DNA of 64,000 bases from Limnephilus marmoratus (GCA_917880885.1 OU862916.1:49636831-49700830); one strand, 5' to 3'. Positions 10,701 through 20,396 are shown, counted from the first letter of the stretch. Notes: generated by a model from the sequence alone, not told the origin. Program-made: numbers and translations.

Positions 10701-11154
10701 TTAATGCGTCTTTAATATTAAATCTATTAATAAAAATCTAAAGACATGCTGAATAATTGATTTGTTAAAAAAACATTTGAATCACAAATATTAGTTAGAG
10801 TAGCACCCATTAAATGATATTTAAAATAGGTTACGTGATAAAAGAATCGCACTTGAGATGAAATAATAACATTATTTATTAAAATAATTTGAAGAAGTAA
10901 TATTTATTTATTTATTTACGATACAAATACCTTTAAAGGCTGAATAAAACATTTTTACATAAAAATGAATTACAAAAAAATTATACAGAGTAAACATACT
11001 GATATGATTTAAATTAAATAAAATTTACAAATCAGGCAATTGGAAACAACGTGTAAATTATTAACTATTTTCAAAAAATATGTGAAATGCTAATTTAATA
11101 ATTTTTTGCTATTAGTTATTTCGGCGCTATTGAAAATACATGCTTATTATACAT
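10701..11154. other. AT-rich unassigned sequence
   Basis: Simple AT-rich sequence. Nothing recognisable. Confidence 0.4.
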
Positions 11155-11790
11155 GAATACCGCACAAGAGTTCCAACTGCTCCAGTCTGGAGCCAGTGAG
11201 ACTATGGCATCCCCGATTGGGGTAAGTTGTGAGGCTGAAGGTAGTGGGGAGGGGAAGGAGGTAGGGAGGTAGGAAAGTGGGGAAGTACCTGGCTATGATC
11301 ACCAAACAGGGCTAAAGCCATTTCAAGCAACGTTTCAATTCTGAATGGTGGTCTTACACCACGGCGATACTGAGAGTATCTGCCACTCTGGAACGTGCCG
11401 CAAATATACCATATCATTATTATCATCATCATTACATAGCATAAAATGAAGTGGCTCAAAATGTATGTGCGCATAGATCTTTTAAACTACGCAACGGATT
11501 TTCATGCGGTTTTCACCAATAGATAGAGTGATTCAAGAGAAAGGTTTAATACATGCTCATTATAGTAGAGAAAAGCTGAGAAATTCAAATATTCAATTCA
11601 GGCAGCGGGCAGCTGGCAAGCGTATGGTGTGGATTTTATAAAGGTTGGGTAATGGCGTTGTGTTTCGTTATCCACAGCAACGTGTGGCCGGCTCTGCTAG
11701 TATTAGTTTAAATGAATAAATTGTGAAATAATACAAATTAATCAAATAAAATTTATTTCCCACGCCGGGATTCGATCCCGCGATTCGATT
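11155..11790 (-). repeat. tRNA-derived SINE (family S), copy 1, split by a family C element
   Basis: The 3' part (GAATACCGCACAAGAG, GGAGCCAGTGAGACTATGG) occupies 11155-11410. The tRNA-related 5' part (AATTGTGAAATAATACAAATTAATC in sense, then CCGGGATTCGATCCCG at about 11764-11779) follows at 11703-11790. Between them lies a family C copy. Joining the flanks restores the order seen in the intact SINEs at 19746 and 36546. The promoter B-box region survives as GGGATTCGATCCC; the A box is eroded. Confidence 0.8.
11411..11702 (-). mobile_element. Family C copy 2, inserted in SINE copy 1
   Basis: Reverse orientation; the ATGATG end reads TCATTATTATCATCATCATT at the left and CCGGCTCTGCTAG at the right. 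The host SINE continues on both sides. A short TAT at both junctions is consistent with a small target duplication. Confidence 0.8.
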
Positions 11791-12498
11791 ATTGCTATGC
11801 TACTTCTGCATATTGGTTGTATAAAATAGTATGTAAGTGTGGTATATGCGAGTTAATAAACAAATTACCTTAAGTAAGGTGCTGTATTAATTTGATGCTA
11901 ATATTATATAATGTACGTCACATTGCTAAATTGTAATCGCTTGAATTAATGTCAACATAATAATACGTATTTCGATTTCGGTATACCTTCCAACCTAAAT
12001 GTCATTTCCTGAAGCCCAGCATCCGTGATTTCCATCGGATCCCGATCATCGGAGCCACCAGACTAAATATAAATCAAGCGCACGAGAGCATCCATAATTC
12101 GAGATTACATTCGTAATGATATCCACAATATCTGATTGGTTATTCCGGGTAATAAGCCGATGATTGGATTTCGATACGGGAACGAGATGCATTAGATTAT
12201 CTCGGAGCAAGCGTTACATCTATCGCTGCATTGGCAATAACAAAATAACAATAATAATAACGACTGCAAAACTGCAACAAAGAAAGTGCACGAAGGTACG
12301 AGAAGTGAAAAAATGGGCAGGAACGCGGCGTAATGGGATAATTCCATACCGCAAATGACCGCAGCTTAGGGATCGTGATTGGTGCCCGCATTAAAATGGG
12401 AATGCAATACCGTGGTACGAATTAAGCGGTCGAGCTTTTGCAGCGGGGAGTGTGAGTAACTAGCCACTCGCACAAATAACTAGGAAATGATTCCAAAC
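11791..12498. other. Unassigned sequence left of the mariner
   Basis: Mixed composition; both strands are open for about 64 codons at 12164-12391 without recognisable residues. A GATCATCGGAGCC-type patch near 12040 is GC-rich. No gene is supported. Confidence 0.35.
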
Positions 12499-12500
12499 TA

Positions 12501-13426
12501 TTAGGTCCTTACATATGAAATTGGCGTTTTGTATGAGAGGAAAATAAAGTCGATTTTTTTAAATATAATATATTTATTTAATCAAAGTATGTACCATTGC
12601 TATCTATGCACTTTTGTAATCTCATAGGTAGTTCATCGATCCCTTTACTAAAAAAACCATTCGGACGGGAATCAATAAAATCTTTGAAGGCCGTTTGGAC
12701 TCTCCCATCGGAGTTGAATTTTTTCCCTTGCAATAAGTTATCCAAATTTCGAAAAAAATGGTAATCTGTTGGGGCAAGGTCCGGAGAGTACGGTGGATGT
12801 CTTAGACATTCCAATTGAAGCTCCTCTAATTTGGTAGCCGTCTGTTGTGCAGTGTGTGGTCTAGCGGTCAACGCGCGTTTGTTGATTTGCTTCACTCAAT
12901 TCGTGAGGTACCCACCTTTCAAGCTTTTTCACCTTCCCAATTTGCTTCAAGTGGATTAAAACAGTTATCACTAACACCGCAGCCTGCATCTAACTCGCAC
13001 GTGGTTTGCGATAGATCCGCTTCCACAATAGCCTTCAATTCTTCATTACCAACTTTGGTCTCCGGCCGTCCACGAGGCTTGTTCTGCAGGTCGAAATTTC
13101 CAGAACGAAAACGTTGGAACCAAAAACGCACTGTGTTTTCTTTTGCGGCAACGTCGCCATACACATCATTATTCCTTCGAGCCGTTTCTGCAGCACTGAT
13201 GCCACGGTGGAACTCGTACTCGTAAATAACGCGATATTTCAAGTTCTACATTTTGTAAACTAAGTGACGCAAAGAAAAAAAAACAAATGAATTATAATTT
13301 TCGAAACACAAATGCATGAGTAAATAGCTGTATAAATTTGATTTTGGAATTCCTAACCAAAGAGAAGATATTTGAGATCAAAGTTGCCAGTAGGGCAAAA
13401 CGCCAATTTCATATGTAAGGACCTAA
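12501..13426 (-). mobile_element. Non-autonomous mariner, 926 bp, perfect 31-bp TIRs
   Basis: The left end starts TTAGGTCCTTACATATGAAA and the right end is its exact complement over 31 bases. TA flanks both ends (12499-12500 and 13427-13428), the mariner target duplication. Full-length mariners are close to 1.3 kb, so roughly a quarter to a third is missing, and the loss falls inside the transposase frame. The perfect ends suggest recent mobilisation in trans by an intact relative elsewhere in the genome. Confidence 0.95.
12578..13255 (-). pseudogene. Mariner transposase remnant with catalytic core deleted
   Basis: On the minus strand the N-terminal DNA-binding part reads EFHRGISAAETARRNNDVYG and continues through FWFQRF and KPRGRPE, typical of mariner helix-turn-helix regions. 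The first ATG is followed at once by a stop. Near codon 85 a frameshift separates DAGCGVSD from LKQIGKVKKLERWVPHELSE, which includes the conserved VPHEL. The sequence then jumps to ARPHTAQQTATKLEE and PPYSPDLAPTDYHFF. That removes the first two aspartates of the DD34D triad; only the third, in the PDLAPTD motif, remains. The C-terminal end, QKCIDSNGTYFD, is present. The protein cannot be functional. Confidence 0.9.
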
Positions 13427-13428
13427 TA

Positions 13429-13890
13429 TTTCCCGAAAGGAATCATTTGTAGAAGTTTCCATATATATCTATGTGCATTGATTCTTGTCTGAAATACAAC
13501 AAACTTTTCACAAAAAGCAGAATTTGTCATTTGTGTTGATTAATTCGTTATTAATGGAATACATTGATTTACTTGTAGTGTTGTCTCCCATCGTAGATTG
13601 GCTATCAAGACAACTTCACACTTCAAATCGTGATTAAAATTCAATGAGATAGTTTGATAATGGCCTTGAACGACGAAACAGCTATCACAATAATAAAAAC
13701 AAGGATACTTGCAAAACTTTGATTTATTAAATTTTTTATTTAATAATGTTATTATTGTTCTGCGAGTATTTTTGTTACAGCTGTTTTGGCAGCCGTTACA
13801 CGGTCATTTTAAATCTGTGGTTAAACCACTTTTAGACGCACACATCTGTCACAAAAAAACTTAAATAACATTATTAAAAATTTTTTTTTT
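13429..13890. other. AT-rich unassigned sequence
   Basis: Nothing recognisable; no repeat-family match. Confidence 0.4.
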
Positions 13891-14208
13891 TACATGAGCT
13901 CCACACAGGAGGCCCTGAGGAAAATAATTTCCCTCAGGGTCTATGTCATCTTTGGGGATGCTGTGTGGAGGGTTTTTTAAGGAAAGGGAGGAGAGGAGAG
14001 TTCTGGGAAGAAAAAGGGTTTAAGGGGTGGGTAGGAATCTGGGGTTCAGTGTGTCCTAGTCATCCGCCTCCAAGACCTAGACAAACCTCACCCCATGAAC
14101 CCGGGCACCCCTGCTAAATCACCAAACGTAGCGAACCACTTGGGGTGATCTGTGGCAGAGGTGTTGGTTATCCAATTAAGGTTCCCGGGGCGGCGGTACC
14201 CATTCCCA
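13891..14208 (-). repeat. Family A dispersed repeat, copy 4 (short subfamily)
   Basis: Hairpin end complete (TGAGCTCCACACAGGAGGCC, then the inner palindrome). It lacks the central segment: GGTTCAGTGTGTCCTAGTCATCC joins directly to GCCTCCAAGACCTAGAC. The same deletion is seen at 20167, 35627 (where a C run replaces the following sequence) and 58721, so these copies form one subfamily. Confidence 0.85.
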
Positions 14209-14381
14209 AAAACGGAATTTTACGAATTAAACATAAAAACAATTAATAACTTTGTTTTATTTAAAAAAAAAAGATAACCAGTGCATTTGATATCTTCCAT
14301 TTTTGTTTAGTGCTCCGGTTTCCACATCAGACGAAAAATAAAACAAAGAAAATAAAATAATTAAAATTATTGACATATTAA
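14209..14381. other. AT-rich spacer
   Basis: No feature recognised. Confidence 0.35.
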
Positions 14382-14760
14382 TAGGTGTCCGGGGGTAAAG
14401 TGCATTAACTTCGGGAGGTGATTCTACATGATAGTACAAGTAAAAGAGGTAACTAACTTTACTTGAAATTCCAACTTTTAGGGGTAGTTTTTAGGTAAAA
14501 AGATAAAATTAGTCCGGCGTGTGCGGCCAGATTTATTATTTTCCGCTGTTACGATACGGGTCAATCACAATCGAGTCGGGCGCCCGGCAGGCTCTCAGCA
14601 AGTAAGATCGTACCTCACACTAAGGATTTTTAATAGGTACGTCTTTTTGTATCGGAAAAAAAATGTTGGAATTTCGGAAAAAATTGTTAATCTTTTTTAC
14701 TCCTACCATCATGTAGACTCACCTCCAGAAGTTAATGCACTTTATCCCCGGAGATCCTGT
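14382..14760. mobile_element. Inverted-repeat MITE, GGTGTCCGGGG type
   Basis: The left arm GGGGGTAAAGTGCATTAACT is mirrored at 14730-14750 by AGTTAATGCACTTTATCCCC. The similarity continues inwards (GGAGGTGATTCTACATGAT against ATCATGTAGACTCACCTCC), giving arms of about 75-100 bases. Both arms translate to the same short peptide in opposite frames, a by-product of the inverted repeat. The middle is CpG-rich (CGAGTCGGGCGCCCGGCAGG). No coding capacity. Confidence 0.75.
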
Positions 14761-15738
14761 ATAATCTAAAACTATTCAAAGAATTAATCTTTAAATTGGA
14801 AAGATTTTTGTACGTAATTATTATGTTTCTTAGATATGCTTGTCCTATCGCTGTGGCTGACTTCTTTAAACAAAATACAATATTATTTTGTTTAGAAGAG
14901 TTTTACTTTCTAAATAAGTACTGAAATGATTACATTTTATAAATTTTAAATTAGTTATCAAATTAGAAGTTTGTTATTGAGTAACACGGATGTGTCTAAA
15001 CCGGTAGCAGAAAAATTAAATTTAAGTAACAAATGTACATGGAAAGTAAAACTCTTCAAAACAAAATGTCTAGTAATTGTTATATAGCTAATGCCCAAGA
15101 AATAAAAAAAATAAAATTCAGAAGGTTAAATAGTTTAAACATTTTATTATTATTCTAAGTAATTTTCAACGAAAGCCAAGTAATGAAAACCTTGTTTGCA
15201 TTTCTAGAAAAAATTCCGGTAATATTTAATATGAAACGGTGCTGGGTTCCATCCGCTGCCTGCAACATTACGAAGCAACCCGTGGCCGATGAGAACAGAT
15301 CAACAACACTGATCAATGATCAACGCTTAAATCATTGCGGCAATCCCAAAATTACTTGAAAACGAAATAAAACAAAACGAAACGTCTGATTATTATTGCG
15401 TCCAGTTCGAGTGAGACGGAAAATAATAAATCACCTTCCATCCAGCGAGGGAGGCAGACGGACAAAACAGTAAATAAACGGTGCGAGAGAAAGAAGGACG
15501 GTTGAAAGTATGGGAGGTGGTTGGAAAGGGTAAGGGGAGAAAATTATATCACTTTTGGATCACGGGGAATTCAATCAACGGTGTTATTATTATTATTGCT
15601 ATAAACGTAGTTCGATAAGGTTCCTCAACTGTTTGGACGTAATTTATATGAAGCAGTTTGAAGGGCTCAGTGAAAAAGTACGCAATACAGGATTTATGAA
15701 GTCCAATTTTCAATATTACATAAATATCACCTTAAAAC
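14761..15738. other. Unassigned region with a weak inverted repeat
   Basis: GAAGAGTTTTACTTTC (about 14897) and GAAAGTAAAACTCTTC (about 15042) form an inverted pair about 145 bases apart, perhaps an old MITE. From 15225 to 15540 the sequence is more balanced but has no gene I recognise. Confidence 0.4.
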
Positions 15739-16352
15739 TACACAAATACATCATCATCATCATCATTATTGGCTCTACAACCCCTGGTGGGTCTTGGCCT
15801 CCTCAAGAGTCTTCCTCCACTCATCTCGGTTTTGAGCCAGCTCTCTCCAGTTTTGAAGCTCCAAGATAGATATGTCTTTGAGGACGTTGTCGCTCCATCT
15901 TAGTCTTGGTCTTCCCAGGCTCCTTCGCCCTATTGGTCTTGAGTTCAGCAGGGACTTTGGTGCTTGATGCTCGGTCATTCTCTCCACATGACCCAGCCAC
16001 CGAAGTCTTCCCAATTTTATAAATTTTGCAACGTTTAGCTCCTTAAACAAAGTATAAAGCTCATTATTATAACGTCTGCGCCAAAATCCATTTTCTAGAA
16101 CCGGTCCGAAGATGCGCCTCAAAATTTTTCTTTCAAAAACGTTCAGTGCTCGCTCATTCCTCTTAGTTAGTACCCAAGTCTCAGCTGCGTACGTAAGTAC
16201 TGGTCTGATAAGTGTTTTGTACACTAATATCTTCGTGTTTCTGGACAGCAGTCTGGACTTTAATAGGTTTTGTAAGCGGAAATAACAGCGATTTGCGTTC
16301 ACTATGCGCTTCTGGATCTCCTCTGTGGTATTATTGTCGTTACACAAATACA
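15739..16352 (-). mobile_element. 5'-truncated RTE retrotransposon with perfect 12-bp TSD
   Basis: TACACAAATACA at 15739-15750 is repeated exactly at 16341-16352. Between them is 590 bp whose minus strand is an RT C-terminus ending in TGATGATGATGATGATG. 5' truncation, a microsatellite-like 3' end and a long TSD are the signature of target-primed reverse transcription by an RTE-clade LINE. The TSDs have not diverged, so the insertion is young relative to most of the window. Confidence 0.93.
15775..16340 (-). pseudogene. RTE-clade reverse transcriptase C-terminal fragment
   Basis: About 188 codons are open without any stop from the 5' truncation point to the natural end (EEAKTHQGL). Recognisable blocks in order: NKxxIL-like thumb with VYKTLIRPVLTYAAETWVLT, RKILRRIFGP, then RLRWLGHVERM and GRPRLRWSDN, then NWRELAQNRDEW near the end. 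This is the thumb and C-terminal region of RTE-type proteins. The endonuclease and the RT palm with its catalytic aspartates are absent, so it is inactive. A shorter copy of the same subfamily is at 51225. Confidence 0.9.
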
Positions 16353-16404
16353 CCTATCAAATATTTTTTAAAACTATATTGATGTATTGAAATTTGTTTT
16401 TAAA

Positions 16405-17000
16405 CAATTAAGGCTCCGCAACCGGGCTCGAAAAGAAGAAGATGGAGAGATACGAAATTACGAATGTTAGAGGAGAGCGCTAACATTTACAGCGACAAAA
16501 TCGATGCGAAAATTGCGAAACTGTTTATAAAATACGACTCGTTTAAAATAGAGCAAAAATATCACGGGGAGAATCTTAAGTATCATTTAAAGAAAGATTG
16601 TGATTTTTTTATAAATATAATTTATAAGATAATAGAAATAAACTTGTTTTTAATAATTTTTGGGGCATACTTTGTGATTTTTTTCTATCGAGGGAATTTT
16701 ATATAATTTGAGTTTCGGCGCGGGCAGCATCTGGACATTATCTTCAAAAACAACATATATTTTTTTAAGAGCTTAAAAATTTCAAATGTTTAAGGGAGAT
16801 ATGTAAGAAATCGGTAGAAATTCGGGTTGCAGGCCCTTAAAGCAAAGGCTCTGCAACCGGGCTCGAAAAGAAGAAGATGGAGAGATACGAAATTACGAAT
16901 GTTAGAGCAGAGCGCTAATTTTTACAGCGACAAAATCGATGCGAAAATTGCGAAAATGTTTATAAAACACGAATCGTTTAAAATAGATTTCCACGGTTTG
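16405..17000 (+). repeat. Duplicated exon-like segment of unknown origin
   Basis: A block of about 145 bases starting GCAACCGGGCTCGAAAAG occurs at about 16420-16560 and again at about 16855-17000, 436 bases apart. Both are open in the same frame (PGSKRRRWRDTKLRMLE, then SDKIDAKIAK). They differ at under 10 percent of positions and mostly keep charge. The second is preceded by AAATTCGGGTTGCAG, which resembles a splice acceptor. The sequence between them recurs at 59085 without the coding block. I do not recognise the peptide. It could be a tandemly duplicated exon of a host gene or the internal part of a TE. Confidence 0.45.
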
Positions 17001-17185
17001 AAAATGTGTAATATGAAATCGCAATGAGGCCGCTAAAATAGCAAAGACAGCTGTAGGCGTAATATTGAAGCGATGACACCCCACTATGAGAATAAGAAGA
17101 AAATTATGACAATGATTAAAAGTACAGACAAAACTTTACTATAATTTAAAAACACAGGAAAGCTTTACGATCAGACAAAAATGTT
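17001..17185. other. Spacer before the LINE
   Basis: AT-rich; the LINE may begin within it but no stop-free frame is visible before about 17186. Confidence 0.35.
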
Positions 17186-18638
17186 AATCAAAACGTAACA
17201 CAGGGTTAAATTTAACAATTAATGGTGAAAAAATTGGAAAAGTAAATGAAATCAAATACCTGGGTGTAATACTCGACTCAAAACTGACTTTCACAGCAAA
17301 CTTTGAATATGTACTAAAAAATTTATCAAAAAAGGTAAATTTTCTTAGAAGACTAAGACGTAAATTAAATAGAAACACTACGGAGCTTATTTATAAAACT
17401 ATCGTTGCTCCACATTTGGACTACTGCTCTACGATGTTATATTTGGCCAATGAAGGAAATTTGAACAAACTAGAAGGTATACAAAACAAAGCTATGAGAT
17501 GTATACTGGGGAAAGGCAAATACGCAAGGATTAATCAAATGAGAGAGGAGCTAAATTGGATTCCAATAAAAAAGAGACTACTATTTAATGTGTTAATTTT
17601 TTTGCATAAAATTATGAAAAACCAAATGCCAAAATACTTTAAGGATGAAATTGATTTTAATAGAGACATTCATAATTTGCGAACTTTGACTGTAGGCCGA
17701 ACGCAACATCAGATGCGAATAGAGATGTCAGGAGTTCCACTAAAGAACGCCAAGGAGTTTGTCTATCTCGGGAGCAAAATAACATGGGACGGTCGGTCTA
17801 AGAGCGATGTCGACAGCTGTATACACCAGGCTAGGCTTGCTTTCAATAAAAGGTCGAAAATAATTGAATCAAATAATATAGACCTAAAGCTGAGAATACT
17901 CCTCATCAAGACCTATGTATGGAGTATCTTGATGTACGGCTGCGAAACATGGTGCCTATCCAAAAGAGATAAACGGAGACTAGAGGCTTTTGAGATGTGG
18001 TCCTATAGAAAACTATTAGGAATTTCCTGGAGAGACCACATTACAAATGAGGAGGTTCTCCAAAGAATCGAAGGAGGAAGGCACCTGCTCAGGACCTTGT
18101 CCGAAAGGCGTGCAAGATGGATCGGCCATGTAATACGACAAGAAGGCCTCTTGCATTCCATAATGGAGGGTATGACCGAGGGGACAAACTCTAGGGGACG
18201 CCCACGCCGAGAGTACCTGGAGGACCTGCTGGTGGACGTGCGCTGCTTATCATATGCAGACCTCAAAAGAGCCGCACAAGACAGGGAAGAATGGAAGAGG
18301 AAACTAAAGGAAATTGCTGCAAACCAATCCCAGGATTGAAACCAGAGAGAGAGATTCATAATTACGAAACAAGAAATACAAACAGAGTTCGATTGCCACA
18401 AATGAAGAAATCAAAATCACAGAACTGCCTAATGTACAGAGGACTAAAGATGTATGATGAAATGCCTGAAAGTATGAAGAATGAAGAAAGAATGAATGTA
18501 TTTAAAAAGAAATGTTATGCTTACTGTAAAAATATTTAAATTTATCAAATGAAATGTTACATTGTGTTTATTAGTTTATATTCATGTAGTATAAACTAAC
18601 TCAATAAATTTAAAAAAATAATAATAATAAAATAAATA
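17186..18638 (+). pseudogene. CR1/Jockey-like LINE, 5'-truncated and split by an RTE insertion
   Basis: 17186-17677 encodes an RT thumb region in one frame: NEIKYLGVILDSKLTF, NFLRRLRRKLNR, IYKTIVAPHLDYCSTMLY, NKLEGIQNKAMRCILG. The frame is resumed after the insertion at 18348 with IHNYETRNTNRVRLP and MYRGLKMYDEMPESMKN, ending at KKKCYAYCKNI and a stop at 18539. The 3' untranslated part ends with AATAAA and an A-rich tail at about 18600-18638. Palm motifs with catalytic aspartates lie upstream and were lost by 5' truncation. A LINE of this group would be several kilobases when complete. Confidence 0.85.
17662..18363 (+). mobile_element. 5'-truncated RTE-like insertion inside the LINE, 16-bp TSD
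   Basis: AGAGACATTCATAATT at 17662-17677 and AGAGAGATTCATAATT at 18348-18363 (one mismatch) flank 670 bp. Codons in it read NAKEFVYLGSKITWDG, ILMYGCETWCLSKRDKRRLE, RRARWIGHVIRQEG and GRPRREYLEDL, the C-terminal region of a different RT lineage (RTE-like) from the host LINE. By chance the insertion kept the reading frame open, giving a 307-codon frame at 17416-18339 that joins two unrelated RT C-termini. It has no obvious poly(A). Confidence 0.88.
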
Positions 18639-18949
18639 GTATCAATCGAATGAGATTTTTCAACATCATAAAGCTTGAATATAATACAAGATTAATAAAT
18701 TTTTCTTTTATTATTTGTTGGTGTTTGAGAGAGTGTTGTTCTCTTTCCACCGCGGGTACTTAGGCATTATTATCGATAATTACATTAATGGCATTGGTTT
18801 GATTCCCGGGCAAACTGTGGATTTCTCACCACAATGGGGTAATTTACCGCCGTGTACCGCGTGCTTTATGTTGCCTTATTATTTTATAAACTTACAATAA
18901 TTAGTTTAATCTTGAGAAGGGTACGTTCAACTTCCTTTTATTTTTAACA
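18639..18949. other. AT-rich unassigned sequence
   Basis: Nothing recognisable. Confidence 0.35.
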
Positions 18950-19326
18950 TTTTTTTATGTGAATACCGTACAAGATTTCCAAAAGCTCCCGCCTGGAGCC
19001 AGTGAGACAATGGTATCCCCAATTCGGGTATGCTGTAAGGCAGAAGGTAGTGGTGGGGAGAAGGAGATGGGAAAGAGGAAGGTGGGGAAGTATCTGGCTA
19101 TTCATATCTGGTCACCAAACACGGCAAGAGCCATTTCAAGCCATGTTTTAATTCTGAATGGTGGTCTTACACCAGGGCAATACTGAGAGTATCTTCCCTT
19201 CTGGAACTTGCCGCAAAAATTAATCACATTATTATTTAATTGTGAAATTAATCAAATTAAATTTATCTTTGCATGCCAGAATTTGAACCCGTGACCTTTA
19301 GATTGGTAGTCGATAGCTTTACCCCC
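18950..19326 (-). repeat. tRNA-derived SINE (family S), copy 2
   Basis: Complete but older copy: T-run and GAATACCGTACAAGATTTCC at the left (3' end of the element), body with CACCAAACACGGCAAGAGCC, and tRNA-related head at the right with TTTGAACCCGTGACC and a degenerate A-box region (GATTGGTAGTCGATAGC). Several point changes from the copies at 19746 and 36546. Family A copy 5 begins about a dozen bases further on. Confidence 0.85.
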
Positions 19327-19338
19327 CACACATATTTG

Positions 19339-19684
19339 TGGTGCTGTGTGAAGGATATTTTTTAGGAAAGGAATGAGCAGAAGTTCTGGAAAGGAAAAAG
19401 AAATGAGGGGTGGGTAGGAATCTAGGGGTCAGCGTTTCCAGGAGTTACAGACGTATGAATGCATCCCTCTCGCTGCGATGCAAGACGATGGGTCGAGAGA
19501 GAACATGGGTAGAGTGAAGTCAAAAGCCTCTTTCGATCCGACCCGCCACGCAGCTGTGGCAGGCGCATCCGCCGCCAAGACATGTATACACTTCAACCGT
19601 TAGCCAGGTCACCAAACGGCAGAGATGTTGGTTATACAAAAAATGGTTCCCGGGGCGGCGTTACCTATACCGGCCTCCCAAATT
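19339..19684 (-). repeat. Family A dispersed repeat, copy 5, lacking the hairpin
   Basis: Begins at GTGCTGTGTGAAGGATATTT, just inside the hairpin, and runs to the left terminus (GGCGGCGTTACC, then GGCCTCCCAAATT). It carries a deletion at AACGGCAGAGATGTTGG relative to the consensus. Confidence 0.8.
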
Positions 19685-19745
19685 ACCAACTAGGCGTTAA
19701 AATTAATTTAGTTAATAATGATTATCATCAAGGGTTATCATCATT

Positions 19746-20166
19746 GACGACCTCCGTAGTCCAGTGGCTAAGACTCTTGACTCACATTCCGGAGGTCGCG
19801 GGTTCGAACCCGGCATGCGCAAATAAATTTTATTTGATTAATTAGTGTTATTTCACAATTAATTCATTTAAAATAATATATAGTATATTTGCGGCATGTT
19901 CCAGAGTGGAAGATACTATTAGTATCGCCCTGGTGTAAGACCACCATTCAGAATTGAAACGTTGCTTGAAAATGGCTTTAGCCGTGTTTAGTGACCAGAT
20001 CTGAATAGCCAGGCACTTCCCAACCTTCCTCTTCCCCACCTCCTTCCCCTCCCCACTACCTTCAGCCTCACAACATACCCCAATTGGGGATGCCATAGTC
20101 TCACTGGCTCCAGACGGGAGCAGTTGAGATTCTTGTGCGGTATTCACTGTAAAAAAAATAAAAAAA
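19746..20166 (+). repeat. tRNA-derived SINE (family S), intact copy 3
   Basis: This is the best-preserved SINE. RNA polymerase III A box TAGTCCAGTGG is at 19757-19767 and B box GGTTCGAACCC at 19801-19811, about 34 bases apart as in tRNA-derived SINEs. A body of about 330 bases follows, with GGCATGTTCCAGAGTGGAAG and GCCATAGTCTCACTGGCTCC, then the 3' tail GTATTCACTG with A8TA8. The head resembles a tRNA but is not a functional tRNA gene. The open frame on the opposite strand is incidental. Confidence 0.93.
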
Positions 20167-20396
20167 AGGGTGCCCGGGTTCATGGGGTGAGGTTTGTCTA
20201 GGTCTTGGAGGCGGATGACCAGGACACACTGAACCCCAGATTCCTACCTACCCCTTAAACCCTCTTCCTTCCCAGAACTCTCCCCTCCTTCCTTTCCTTA
20301 AAAAAACCCTCCACACAGCATCCCCAAAGATGACATAGGCCATGAGGGAAATTATTTTCCTCAGGGCCTCCTGTGTGGAGCTCACGTAAAAATAAA
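20167..20396 (+). repeat. Family A dispersed repeat, copy 6, 5'-truncated
   Basis: Begins at GGTGCCCGGGTTCATGGGG immediately after the poly(A) tail of the SINE and ends GAGCTCACGTAAAAATAAAAT. It belongs to the short subfamily (GGAGGCGGATGACCAGGACAC). Truncation on the left, an A-rich right tail and insertion next to an A-run fit retroposition by a LINE machinery. Confidence 0.85.
20309..20380 (+). other. Nested hairpin at the 3' end of family A (best example)
   Basis: The outer stem CTCCACACAG (20309-20318) pairs with CTGTGTGGAG (20371-20380). Inside it GGCCATGAGG (from 20338) pairs with CCTCAGGGCC (to 20368) with one mismatch, around an A/T-rich loop. The two stems are preserved in copies at 2015-2080, 13895, 23110, 35630 and 58740. 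This is RNA- or cruciform-capable structure, not a bacterial-type terminator. Confidence 0.75.

Noticed and set aside
12845..13225. 126-codon plus-strand frame
   Set aside because: Antisense shadow of the mariner transposase remnant.
18003..18401. 132-codon minus frame
   Set aside because: Antisense shadow of the RTE insertion in the LINE.
19746..19822. tRNA gene (A and B boxes, tRNA-like sequence)
   Set aside because: It is the head of a multi-copy SINE with a 330-base body and A tail; the cloverleaf was not convincing and the same head occurs at 36900 and, diverged, at 51469.
20309..20380. Rho-independent terminator
   Set aside because: The hairpin is in a dispersed eukaryotic repeat and the window shows no bacterial features.
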